Below the pieces are notes generated by a model. It did not search any database. It was not told the origin of the DNA and saw only the letters and a list, made by a program, of their open reading frames with translations. A stretch of 8,878 bases of DNA from Verrucomicrobiota bacterium (GTDB lineage: Bacteria; Verrucomicrobiota; Verrucomicrobiae; Chthoniobacterales; UBA10450). The stretch's first letter is position 1; every line of letters starts with the position of its first letter. Shown here piece by piece: positions 1-6,426 of the stretch. The stretch covers positions 1,026-9,903 of the forward strand of contig QHOZ01000064.1 of NCBI GenBank assembly GCA_003219495.1, given 5' to 3'. The position numbers were made by a program, and so were the translations under genes.

Positions 1-102
1 TGCAGGCGCGTTGCTTGCCTGGGCGCTTTGGAATCCTTCCGCGGGTTGATCGCGCGCAGAAATGCTGCGCGTTGTTCCGAGTAGGATCGACTACCGCAAT
101 GG
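1..102. other. Left edge, no supportable gene; small hairpin
   Basis: This stretch lies downstream of the lipoprotein gene stop and runs off the window. Short open stretches exist in several frames, including one on the plus strand that stays open from base 1 to a TAG at 82-84. None has a start codon inside the window or a recognisable motif, so no gene is called. A perfect 7-bp inverted repeat, CGCGCAG (53-59) and CTGCGCG (65-71) around a 5-base loop, is the only clear structure. It could act as a weak terminator, but no T-tract follows it on either strand. Confidence 0.3.
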
Positions 103-381
103 TTACGGAGTGCGGGACGCGGCCCAGTAACGCAGCAATGGGCTCGGCATCAACGCGGGATTATGATCCACGTCGGCCGGTGCGTCCGCTGGCACATCAT
201 CCGGTCCCTCGGCTGGAGGAGCAGGCTCTTCCGCTCCACCCGTTGGCGTAGCCGCGTAGGTGGCGTGCTTAGCCATCAAACGTTGCTCGAGGCTTTGATT
301 GGAAGCCGTCGTTTGCGACGTGGTCGAGCAAGCTGGCAAAAACGCGAGGCTGAGCAGACAAAAGGCAATTTCAATTTTCAT
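103..381 (-). CDS. Small putative lipoprotein, function unknown
   Basis: The 92-residue product begins with a short charged N-region (MKIE) and a hydrophobic stretch at residues 5-15. A lipobox Leu-Pro-Ala-Cys at 15-18 follows, so Cys18 would be lipidated and the mature protein anchored to a membrane. Residues 19-45 are Ser/Thr/Gln-rich. From about 46 to 75 the chain is rich in Pro, Ala, Glu and Asp and probably unstructured. No enzymatic motif is visible and I do not recognise the family. It starts with ATG about 78 bp beyond the mtnP stop on the same strand, so it could be read through from mtnP or have its own promoter in the AT-rich gap. The lipobox and clean signal support a real gene. 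The low-complexity tail means a frameshift near the C-terminus cannot be excluded. Confidence 0.6.
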   Translation of the reverse strand: MKIEIAFCLLSLAFLPACSTTSQTTASNQSLEQRLMAKHATYAATPTGGAEEPAPPAEGPDDVPADAPADVDHNPALMPSPLLRYWAASRTP

Positions 382-411
382 TTGAGCGGAAAAGTTAAAC
401 TAGCGTCACCT

Positions 412-426
412 TTATAATTACTATAA
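412..426. promoter_or_regulatory. AT-rich inverted repeat upstream of lipoprotein gene
   Basis: TTATA (412-416) and TATAA (422-426) form a perfect 5-bp inverted repeat around ATTAC in the 78-bp gap between mtnP and the lipoprotein gene. On the minus strand the patch contains TATAAA, 5/6 to a sigma70 -10 box. A TTGCCA lies upstream at 439-444, 5/6 to a -35 box, but the spacing is about 22 bp, too long for a standard promoter. A promoter or operator for the lipoprotein gene is possible but weakly supported. Confidence 0.2.
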
Positions 427-459
427 CTGGCGATTTGATGGCAAGAACTTTTTTTGATT

Positions 460-1329
460 CTAGGCAAAACGGGCCAAAATCGGGCCCAGCTTCGCCAGGG
501 TTGCGGCCGGCCAAAGCTTCCGGTCCGTGATGAGGGCGCTGTCCAGCGCCTGGTGCTCGGGCCAGTCCGGCTCGGGCGGAATCCGCGGTATTGCTTCAAT
601 CAGGACCTTCTTCGCTGCTTCGGCATTCGCGCTGAGGTGGCCGAAAACGGTCTGAGCCGACACGGGCTCTTCTTCCACTTTCCAGCAATCGTAGTCGGTA
701 ATCATCGCCATCGTCGATAGAGCGATCTCCGCTTCGCGCGCCAGTTTCGCTTCCGGCACATTCGTCATTCCGATCACATCGAAACCGTGGCGCCGATTGA
801 GCTCGGACTCGGCGCGAGTCGAGAACGCCGGCCCAACCATATTCACGTAGGTCCCGCCGTTGTGCACCGTCAGGCCGACTTTGTTCGCGCACTCCGCCAG
901 CAAATTCCGCAAGTGAAGACTGATCGGTTCGGCAAAAGAAATGTGCGCGGCAATTCCTTCGCCGAAAAATGTGTGGGCGCTGCCGATGCTGGTTCGATCG
1001 TAAAACTGCGAAGGCAGCACGACATCGCGCGGCTTGTATTTTTCCTGCAAGCTGCCGACGGCGGTAACGGCGATGATCCAGCGAACATTGAGTGAGCGCA
1101 GCGCATAAATATTCGCGCGATGATTCAATTCGTGCGGAAGAATGCGGTGACCCCGTCCGTGACGCGGCAGAAAATAAACCTGACGGCCGCTGATCTCCCC
1201 GCCGATAAGCGAATCCGATGGTGCGCCAAATGGCGTGTCGATTTTGTGTTCGATAGCGTTCCGTAATTGCTCGACTTGATACAGACCGCTTCCGCCGATA
1301 ATCCCGATTGCCGGGCTGTCGCTCTTCAT
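460..1329 (-). CDS. mtnP: S-methyl-5'-thioadenosine phosphorylase
   Basis: The enzyme phosphorolyses methylthioadenosine, a by-product of polyamine synthesis and other SAM-dependent reactions, to adenine and 5-methylthioribose-1-phosphate in the cytosol. The 289-residue protein has the family layout. The N-terminal phosphate-binding GGSG is at 12-15 and PRHGRGH at 55-61. GPAFSTRAE is at 166-174, followed by the MTNVPE segment at 188-193 and TDYDCW at 211-216. The last two are typical of MTAP and hold substrate-contacting Met and Asp residues. This pattern favours MTAP over guanosine/inosine phosphorylase. The ATG at 1329 is chosen because GIIGGSG follows directly; the longer frame to 1431 adds an unconserved stretch and runs into miaB. 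It is divergent from miaB. No other methionine-salvage gene is in the window, so the fate of methylthioribose-1-phosphate is not shown here. Confidence 0.93.
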   Translation of the reverse strand: MKSDSPAIGIIGGSGLYQVEQLRNAIEHKIDTPFGAPSDSLIGGEISGRQVYFLPRHGRGHRILPHELNHRANIYALRSLNVRWIIAVTAVGSLQEKYKPRDVVLPSQFYDRTSIGSAHTFFGEGIAAHISFAEPISLHLRNLLAECANKVGLTVHNGGTYVNMVGPAFSTRAESELNRRHGFDVIGMTNVPEAKLAREAEIALSTMAMITDYDCWKVEEEPVSAQTVFGHLSANAEAAKKVLIEAIPRIPPEPDWPEHQALDSALITDRKLWPAATLAKLGPILARFA

Positions 1330-1423
1330 TCGTGCGGATTTAATCGGAAAGATCGACAATTTGGAAAGCGGATAATCTCCGCAATGGCGCGGCAAGATCG
1401 GGCGTGTATTATTTCGCCCGCCC
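1330..1423. promoter_or_regulatory. Divergent intergenic region mtnP / miaB
   Basis: These 94 bp separate two divergent genes and must hold whatever promoters start them. An inverted repeat GCGGA (1368-1372) and TCCGC (1378-1382) surrounds TAATC near the middle. GATAAT (1371-1376) and TATTAT (1407-1412) each match five of six bases of a -10 box on the plus strand, but neither has a convincing -35 at 16-18 bp. I therefore mark the region and not individual promoters. Confidence 0.35.
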
Positions 1424-2809
1424 ATGCCCAAGTTCTACATCAAGACCTACGGCTGCCAGATGAACGAGCGCGACTCCGAGCAGGTCGCGCATTCACTGAT
1501 TGAGCGCGGTTACGAACGCACTGAAAGCGAGGTGGACGCCGACGTCGTCTTGCTGAACACCTGCAGCGTCCGCGACATGGCAGATCAGAAAGCGCTCGGC
1601 AAAATGGGAATGCTCGGGCACATCGCCAAAGAGCGACCCGATGTCGTCTTCGGATTTCTCGGCTGCATGGCGCAGGCGCGCGGTGAATCGCTCCTGAAAG
1701 CTCTCCCACACATTGATCTCGTGGTCGGCACTCAGAAATTCCATCGCGTCGCCGATTACGTTGAGAATCTTCGCCAACAAAAACGGGCGCGCGCGATCGA
1801 TGATCCGCGCTTCTCCATTGTCGACGTCGCGGAAGAAACGGGATCGCAATCAACCATCCGCGCTCAGCAGCTTGCCCCGAGGCAGGCCACTGCGTTCGTG
1901 TCGATCATGCAGGGCTGCAACATGCATTGCACGTTCTGCATCGTTCCGCAGACGCGCGGTAAAGAGCGCAGTCGCACAATCGGCGAGATTGTCGATGAAG
2001 TGCGCAACCTCGTTTCGCAAGGAGTGAAGGAAGTGACCCTGCTCGGCCAGATTGTGAATCTCTACGGACGTCATGAATTTGCGAAGATCGACAACAAGAG
2101 CCCGTTCGTGCAATTGCTCGAAGCCGTTCATGAAGTCGAAGGACTAGAGAGACTTCGTTTCACTTCCCCTCACCCGATCGGATTTCGCGAAGATTTGATC
2201 GAGGCCTACCATCGACTGCCGAAACTGGTGGATCACCTTCATCTGCCGGTGCAATCCGGCTCGAACAAAATTTTGAAAGCAATGCATCGGACGTACACGG
2301 CCGAGAAATATGTCGATCTTGTCCGGCGCATTCGTGACGCGCGGCCTGGAATCGCGATCACGACCGATATCATCGTCGGATTTCCGGGCGAAACGGACGA
2401 CGATCATCAACAGACCCGCGCGCTCGTCGAAGAAGTCGAATTTGATAACGCATTTATTTTCCGTTATTCGCCGCGTCGCGACACACCGGCCGCGGAAATG
2501 GCCGATCAAATTGCCGAAGAAGTGAAGGAGCAGCGCAATCAAGACTTGCTCCAAGTCGTCAACGAAAGCGCGCGCCGCCTGAACGATCCGCTCGTCGGTC
2601 GCACTCTGGAAGTCTTGTGCGAAGGACCCAGCAAAACGAATTCCGCGCGTCTGACCGGCCGCACTCGCACGAACAAAATTGTGAACTTCGGAGGCAGTGA
2701 GGATTTAATCGGCGCCCTTGTCGATGTTCGCATCGAGCGTGCGACAGCTTTCAGTCTTTACGGGGAGCCCTGTGAAATCCCGACCGCCCTCGCCGCCTGT
2801 TGTTCATGA
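1424..2809 (+). CDS. miaB: tRNA-2-methylthio-N6-dimethylallyladenosine synthase MiaB
   Basis: MiaB is a radical-SAM methylthiotransferase that converts i6A37 to ms2i6A37 in tRNAs reading UNN codons, which stabilises codon-anticodon pairing. The 461-residue protein has all three domains. The N-terminal MTTase domain begins with the MiaB-type YGCQMNERDSE and carries three cluster cysteines, C11, C47 and C81. The radical-SAM domain has CxxxCxxC at C165, C169 and C172, then HLPVQSGS (273-280) and GFPGET (319-324). A C-terminal TRAM domain spans roughly 390-452. The length is typical of MiaB. The usual GQNVN segment reads GQIVN here (208-212), so the first Asn is replaced by Ile. The ATG at 1424 fits the family N-terminus exactly. 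The stop overlaps the start of the next gene by ATGA, suggesting translational coupling. Confidence 0.96.
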   Translation: MPKFYIKTYGCQMNERDSEQVAHSLIERGYERTESEVDADVVLLNTCSVRDMADQKALGKMGMLGHIAKERPDVVFGFLGCMAQARGESLLKALPHIDLVVGTQKFHRVADYVENLRQQKRARAIDDPRFSIVDVAEETGSQSTIRAQQLAPRQATAFVSIMQGCNMHCTFCIVPQTRGKERSRTIGEIVDEVRNLVSQGVKEVTLLGQIVNLYGRHEFAKIDNKSPFVQLLEAVHEVEGLERLRFTSPHPIGFREDLIEAYHRLPKLVDHLHLPVQSGSNKILKAMHRTYTAEKYVDLVRRIRDARPGIAITTDIIVGFPGETDDDHQQTRALVEEVEFDNAFIFRYSPRRDTPAAEMADQIAEEVKEQRNQDLLQVVNESARRLNDPLVGRTLEVLCEGPSKTNSARLTGRTRTNKIVNFGGSEDLIGALVDVRIERATAFSLYGEPCEIPTALAACCS

Positions 2810-3357
2810 TCTACGACTTATCACTGCAAACGTTGGGTCTGATCGCCGGCATCGCGCTGATCGTGCTAAGCCTTCCCGGATTATTTTTACCGGCGCCGAC
2901 GCAGGATTGGTTCAAACGTTTTCCGCGATCGGGAATTGCGGGCGTTGTTCTTCTCACCATTGCGCTGGTCTGGTCGTTCTGCCTGCTCGCGACAATGGAA
3001 ATGGGCGAATTCGCCGGTTTCCGCAAACCGCTCCTGGTCCTGCTGCCAATCAGTTACGTACTCGTGCTTCGCTTTGTGGAGGAATTTCTTCCCGTCCGCG
3101 CGCTCGGCATTGTCTGTCTGCTCGCGGCCGAACCCCTGTTGGAAGCGGCGTTCTTCCGATATGAAACGAGCCGCCTCTTTCTAACCGCGCTCGCCTACTT
3201 GATGATCGTCGCCGGGTTGTTTTGGGTGACAATGCCTTACCTGTTTCGCGATCAAATCGATTGGAGCGCGCGAAACAATATTCGCTGGCGGGCTATGCAT
3301 GGCATCGCGGCGGCATACGGGGTAACAATTCTCGCCTGCGCGTTTACGCAATACTGA
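2806..3357 (+). CDS. Six-helix integral membrane protein, unknown
   Basis: I do not recognise this 183-residue protein. It is strongly hydrophobic, with likely membrane helices near residues 9-30, 42-64, 74-92, 95-117, 122-147 and 164-182. The connecting loops are short. The loop after helix 1 (31-41) is charged, and a basic, Trp-containing loop lies at about 148-163. Glu residues at 92-93 and 113 fall at or inside helices 3-4 and could be functional. No enzyme or transporter signature is apparent. The ATG at 2806 is chosen because it forms an ATGA overlap with the miaB stop; an in-frame TTG at 2800 is less likely. The overlap implies co-expression with miaB but does not prove a tRNA-related role. 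The 3' end converges on dnaN across 29 bp. Confidence 0.8.
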   Translation: MIYDLSLQTLGLIAGIALIVLSLPGLFLPAPTQDWFKRFPRSGIAGVVLLTIALVWSFCLLATMEMGEFAGFRKPLLVLLPISYVLVLRFVEEFLPVRALGIVCLLAAEPLLEAAFFRYETSRLFLTALAYLMIVAGLFWVTMPYLFRDQIDWSARNNIRWRAMHGIAAAYGVTILACAFTQY

Positions 3358-3366
3358 TTCGAACCC

Positions 3367-3381
3367 GAGCGGAAGGCGCTC
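3367..3381. terminator. Weak hairpin between convergent genes
   Basis: GAGCG (3367-3371) and CGCTC (3377-3381) form a perfect 5-bp stem with a GAAGG loop in the 29-bp gap between the convergent membrane-protein gene and dnaN. Its position suits a bidirectional terminator. The stem is short and there is no T-tract on either side, so termination here is speculative. Confidence 0.2.
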
Positions 3382-3386
3382 CCGGA

Positions 3387-4484
3387 TCAGGAACTGATGC
3401 GCATTGGCATCAGGACGTAGAGAAACGGTGTCTGGATCTTTAAGACGCCCGGACTCATCTCGTCGATCAAGTCGAGAAACACTTCGTCTTCGGCCAACGC
3501 ACGCAACGGCGCCATCAGGAATTCCGGATTGAACGCGATCGAAAAATCGCGCCCTTTGTATTGCACGGCCAAAGATTCTTTCGCTTCACCGACTTCGGGC
3601 GTATTCGCGGTGATGTCGATGTTGTTCTTGCTGAAGCTCAGCTTGATCGAGTTCGATTTTTCGCTCGCCAAAAGCGAAACGCGCCGAAGCGAATTCAGAA
3701 ATGTTTCGCGCTCGAGCGTGACTCGCTCCTTCGCATCCCCGGGAATGACTTGCTTGTAATTCGGATAGTTCCCCTCGATCAGCTTCGAGACGAGCAGAGT
3801 CTTGTTCAAATCGAAAGCGATCTGGCCGCTGCTCACGCTGATTTTCACGTCACCGTCGTCGGTCAGCAATCGCCCCAACTCGGTCACCGCTTTGGTCGGA
3901 ACAATAATGTCCGTCTCCTGACTGCGCGGAATTTCCAGCTCGATGTCGACCATTGCCAGACGTCGTCCGTCCGTCGCCACCAAGGTGAGCTTGTTGTCTT
4001 TGAAGCTGAAAAGGACGCCGTTCAACACGTAGCGCGTTTCATCTGTCGAAATCGCGTAAGCAGTCTTGCGCAGACCATCGCGCAGATCTTTCTGACGAAT
4101 CGTCACCACTTTCGCCTCTTCGAATTTCGGTAAGGGCGGAAATTCCTCTTCCGGCAGCCCTAGAATCTTGAAGAAGCTTTGCCCGCTGCGAATCGACGCA
4201 GCGTTTTTCCCATCGATGTCGATCTGGATTTCGCTCGAAGGAAGCTCGCGCACGATGTTGAACAAGCGGCGCGCCGGCAGAGTGGTCGCGCCCTCTTTTT
4301 CCACTTCGGCTTCAAAACTTCCACGAACTCCAACGTCAAGATCAGTGGTGGTTAAATGCACCGCTCCATCGCTCGCCTGGAGCAACACGTTGGACAAAAT
4401 CGGCAGAGTGGTGCGCGTGCTGACGACGTTTTGGACCTGTTGCAAACCCTCGAGCAGCTTTTCTTTCGTAGCGGTAAACTTCAT
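3387..4484 (-). CDS. dnaN: DNA polymerase III beta subunit (sliding clamp)
   Basis: The beta clamp forms a ring dimer around DNA and tethers DNA polymerase III and other clamp-binding proteins. The 365-residue length is normal and fits three similar domains of about 120 residues each. Recognisable features are the N-terminal MKFTATKEKLLEGLQ, the TLPILSNVLL segment at about 26-35, the LVATDGRRLAMV segment near residue 170 and a C-terminal YVLMPMR motif followed by only ISS. The MPMR motif forms part of the hydrophobic pocket that binds client peptides. The ATG at 4484 is the only sensible start. It sits 83 bp downstream of dnaA on the same strand, the classic dnaA-dnaN order. The recF and gyrB genes that often follow are absent; a convergent membrane-protein gene lies there instead. 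No Shine-Dalgarno core precedes the start. Confidence 0.96.
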   Translation of the reverse strand: MKFTATKEKLLEGLQQVQNVVSTRTTLPILSNVLLQASDGAVHLTTTDLDVGVRGSFEAEVEKEGATTLPARRLFNIVRELPSSEIQIDIDGKNAASIRSGQSFFKILGLPEEEFPPLPKFEEAKVVTIRQKDLRDGLRKTAYAISTDETRYVLNGVLFSFKDNKLTLVATDGRRLAMVDIELEIPRSQETDIIVPTKAVTELGRLLTDDGDVKISVSSGQIAFDLNKTLLVSKLIEGNYPNYKQVIPGDAKERVTLERETFLNSLRRVSLLASEKSNSIKLSFSKNNIDITANTPEVGEAKESLAVQYKGRDFSIAFNPEFLMAPLRALAEDEVFLDLIDEMSPGVLKIQTPFLYVLMPMRISS

Positions 4485-4567
4485 GAATTGGAATCTGTCT
4501 AAGATGTTAGGCGTGCGGCACTATTCGGCAACCGCAAAGTCTTGTGCGCCAGGATCGACAAGTACAC

Positions 4568-5920
4568 TCAGCGTTGCAACGAACTGTCGATGAAAGAAAT
4601 CGTCTGCCGGATGTTGTCTTGTTCCGTCATCCGTCTCTTCACCAGCTTGCACGCGTGCAAAACCGTTCCGTGATCGCGCCCGCCAAACGCATCGCCAATT
4701 TCATTGAGCGAGGATTTGGTCAATTCCCGCGCCAGATACATCGCCACTTGCCGCGGGAACGCGATGCTCGCCGGGCGCCGCTTGCTCGTCATGTCGGCCA
4801 AACGCACGTCAAAATGTTCGGCCACCTTGCGTTGAATCTGCTCGATGGTGATCGAGGTGCGGGCTTCCTCCTGCAAAATGTCTTTGAGCAAATGCTCGAT
4901 CACTTCGCGCGTGAGTTGTTTCCCGCTCAACGACGCAAATGATGCAACGCGCATCAGCGCGCCTTCCAGGCGGCGGACGTTGCTGCGAATGCGGTTCGCG
5001 AGGAAATCGAAAATCTCGTCCGGGAGTTTGATCTGCATGCTGCGCGCTTTTTTGCGCAGAATGGCAAGCCGCGTCTCAATCGCCGGCGGCTGAAGCTCCG
5101 CGGTCAATCCCCATTCGAAGCGCGAAACGAGGCGATGCTCGAGGTTCGCGATCTCGGACGCGGGACGATCGGACGAAAGCACGATCTGTTTGTGACCATC
5201 GAAGAGCGTGTTGAAGGTGTGAAAGAATTCTTCTTGCGAGCGCTCTTTCCCACCAAGGAACTGGATGTCGTCAATGCAGAGCAGATCGGCCTGACGGTAC
5301 CGTTTCCGGAATTTCACCAGATTATTATGCTGAATCGCGTCGATGAACTCGTTGATGAACAGCTCGCTCGAAAGATAAATCACTTTCGTGTTCTTTTTCT
5401 TCGCGACGACGTATTGGCCGATCGCCTGCATCAAATGCGTTTTGCCAAGACCGACCCCGCCGTAAATGAAAAGCGGGTTGTAGGTGCGCGCCGGCGCTTG
5501 CGCGACCGCAAGACTGGCGGCGTGTGCGATTTCGTTGTTCGGGCCGACGACGAATGATTCGAAAGTGTTGCGCGGATTGAGTCCAAGCGAACCGGTACCC
5601 GTCGGTTTGGCGTCGCGAGCGCCATCGCTTCCTTTAGGGACACCAATCAGTTCCGCATCTTGCAACGGCGCTTCCGAAGAAATGAATCGAATTTCGCGCG
5701 GCTCGCCGAGCGCGGTCACGATGGCAGCTTGCAGCGCCGCCATGTGATTACTCTCGATCCAATATTGATAAATATTGTTCGGTACGCGGAAGCTGAGCGT
5801 CTTATCCGTCGACCCAACCAGCTCAACCGCCGAGAACCAGCGTTTGAAAGTGTCCGCGCTGACCTGCGGCTTGAGAGCCGCGGACAATTTCTGCCAAAGC
5901 TGTGAACATTTGTCGTCCAT
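4568..5920 (-). CDS. dnaA: Chromosomal replication initiator protein DnaA
   Basis: DnaA binds DnaA boxes at oriC as an ATP-bound oligomer, melts the AT-rich unwinding element and loads the helicase. The 450-residue protein shows domain I (about 1-80, with LWQKL and the TFKRWF motif) and a short variable linker to about 115. The AAA+ domain has Walker A GGVGLGKTH (154-162), Walker B LLCIDDIQF (213-221), SSDRP (249-253) and RLVSRF (263-268). Domain IV carries the helix-turn-helix signature GGRDHGTVLHA (413-423). The ATG at 5920 is chosen because MDDKCSQLW matches the usual DnaA N-terminus; a TTG at 5974 would add 18 unconserved residues. Inverted repeats lie directly upstream and the candidate origin beyond them, consistent with DnaA autoregulation. 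dnaN follows after 83 bp. Confidence 0.97.
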   Translation of the reverse strand: MDDKCSQLWQKLSAALKPQVSADTFKRWFSAVELVGSTDKTLSFRVPNNIYQYWIESNHMAALQAAIVTALGEPREIRFISSEAPLQDAELIGVPKGSDGARDAKPTGTGSLGLNPRNTFESFVVGPNNEIAHAASLAVAQAPARTYNPLFIYGGVGLGKTHLMQAIGQYVVAKKKNTKVIYLSSELFINEFIDAIQHNNLVKFRKRYRQADLLCIDDIQFLGGKERSQEEFFHTFNTLFDGHKQIVLSSDRPASEIANLEHRLVSRFEWGLTAELQPPAIETRLAILRKKARSMQIKLPDEIFDFLANRIRSNVRRLEGALMRVASFASLSGKQLTREVIEHLLKDILQEEARTSITIEQIQRKVAEHFDVRLADMTSKRRPASIAFPRQVAMYLARELTKSSLNEIGDAFGGRDHGTVLHACKLVKRRMTEQDNIRQTISFIDSSLQR

Positions 5921-5927
5921 AGGGAAC

Positions 5928-5947
5928 TTGTTAACAGTGTTACACAA
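5928..5947. promoter_or_regulatory. Inverted repeat just before dnaA start
   Basis: TTGTTAACA (5928-5936) and TGTTACACAA (5938-5947) are inverted copies around a single G, differing by one extra base in the right arm. The repeat begins 8 bp upstream of the dnaA start, so it lies in the leader or core promoter. The right half contains TGTTACACA, matching six of the eight fixed positions of a DnaA box. A role in dnaA autoregulation or as an mRNA leader hairpin is inference. Confidence 0.35.
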
Positions 5948-5948
5948 T

Positions 5949-5961
5949 CGCCATAATGGCG
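5949..5961. repeat. 13-bp palindrome upstream of dnaA
   Basis: CGCCAT and ATGGCG are perfect 6-bp inverted arms around a single central A. The palindrome sits one base beyond the other inverted repeat and about 30 bp upstream of the dnaA start. Its size and symmetry would suit an operator for a dimeric regulator, but no binding protein can be named from sequence alone. Confidence 0.35.
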
Positions 5962-6201
5962 GCTGCAGGAGCAATTCCGCGCTTTAGATTACGACGAGCG
6001 CCGATGCGACTCGTGTTCATCCAAAGTACCAAAAAACAATTCGAAACGCGAAAAATGATAAAATACGAGGGGAAAACGAGTGTTAGCGCTCGGGTCGCGG
6101 CGTTCAGCGAGTTGTGTATCGCAAGATCGACATCTCCTTTATCTGCTCGATTTGCTTCGGTTAAGGCTTTAATCATTCTGGGCAATCAATTTTCCTCAAA
6201 C

Positions 6202-6221
6202 ATGTTCACATCTTATTCACA
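6202..6221 (+). promoter_or_regulatory. DnaA box pair (one perfect, one weak)
   Basis: TTATTCACA at 6213-6221 matches the bacterial DnaA-box consensus TTATNCACA at every position. ATGTTCACA at 6202-6210 matches six of the eight fixed positions in the same orientation, with starts 11 bp apart (one helical turn). Tandem boxes on the same face of the helix are typical of origins, where DnaA oligomerises. The pair lies roughly 290 bp upstream of the dnaA start and about 60 bp from the AT-rich block. Confidence 0.6.
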
Positions 6222-6309
6222 CGCGCCTTCCTTTCGCCCTCTGCCGTTGGCTTGAGATTAGAAATCGCGTTCAACAGCGACAAGAAAAAATCTGAACTTT
6301 ATTTTTTCC

Positions 6310-6335
6310 TTTCGGTCAAAAAATTCTTGACGAAA
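6310..6335. repeat. Hairpin within AT-rich block
   Basis: TTTCGGTCAA (6310-6319) and TTGACGAAA (6327-6335) are inverted arms with one bulged G, around a 7-base AT-rich loop. A run of T (6302-6307) precedes the stem and the A-run continues past it to 6338. The form resembles a rho-independent terminator on either strand. Both flanking genes are transcribed away from this point, so a terminator is not expected unless a small RNA runs through. A structural role in origin melting is equally possible. Confidence 0.35.
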
Positions 6336-6426
6336 AAACAAATCGAGTGTGTCCCCAAGCTGCAAAAATAATCGCGACCTTCGCGAAAACCTTCAGCGCG
6401 AACTGCGTTTTTCGTTCGGGCAGCGC

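Larger units (their letters stand above)
5921..6426. other. Candidate replication origin (oriC) region upstream of dnaA
   Basis: This is the longest gene-free stretch in the window, lying between the divergent dnaA and a secreted-protein gene. Bacterial origins are commonly adjacent to dnaA. Direct support is one perfect DnaA box (6213-6221), a weaker box next to it (6202-6210), and poorer matches near 5938-5946 and 6114-6122. An AT-rich block at 6281-6340 has 44 A/T in 60 bases by my count and could be the unwinding element. A hairpin lies inside that block. The rpmH and rnpA genes that often flank dnaA are not present. With only one strict box, the assignment rests mainly on location. If the plus-strand gene starts at 6349, the region ends at 6348. 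Confidence 0.6.

Noticed and set aside
1351..1362. 12-mer GATCGACAATTT repeated at 7557-7568
   Set aside because: One or more repeats of this length are expected by chance in about 9 kb, and one copy lies inside the def coding start.
1330..1431. Longer mtnP reading frame starting at 1431
   Set aside because: The extra 34 residues lack family similarity and would overlap the miaB start; the ATG at 1329 leads straight into GIIGGSG.
3352..3372. GATTCGAACC resembling a tRNA T-arm on the minus strand
   Set aside because: The flanking bases do not form a T-stem, there is no acceptor or anticodon arm, and part of the site is the end of the membrane-protein gene.
4485..4567. Possible hairpin (TGCGG/CCGCA) in the dnaA-dnaN gap
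   Set aside because: The arms are only 5 bp with a 13-base loop and no T-tract; too weak to call a terminator or riboswitch.
5921..5974. Longer dnaA reading frame from a TTG at 5974
   Set aside because: The added 18 residues precede the normal DnaA N-terminus and would run over the inverted repeats before the gene.
5940..6255. Open frames on both strands in the dnaA upstream region
   Set aside because: They have no recognisable motif, overlap each other and the origin signals, and lack any rpmH-like sequence; treated as chance frames.
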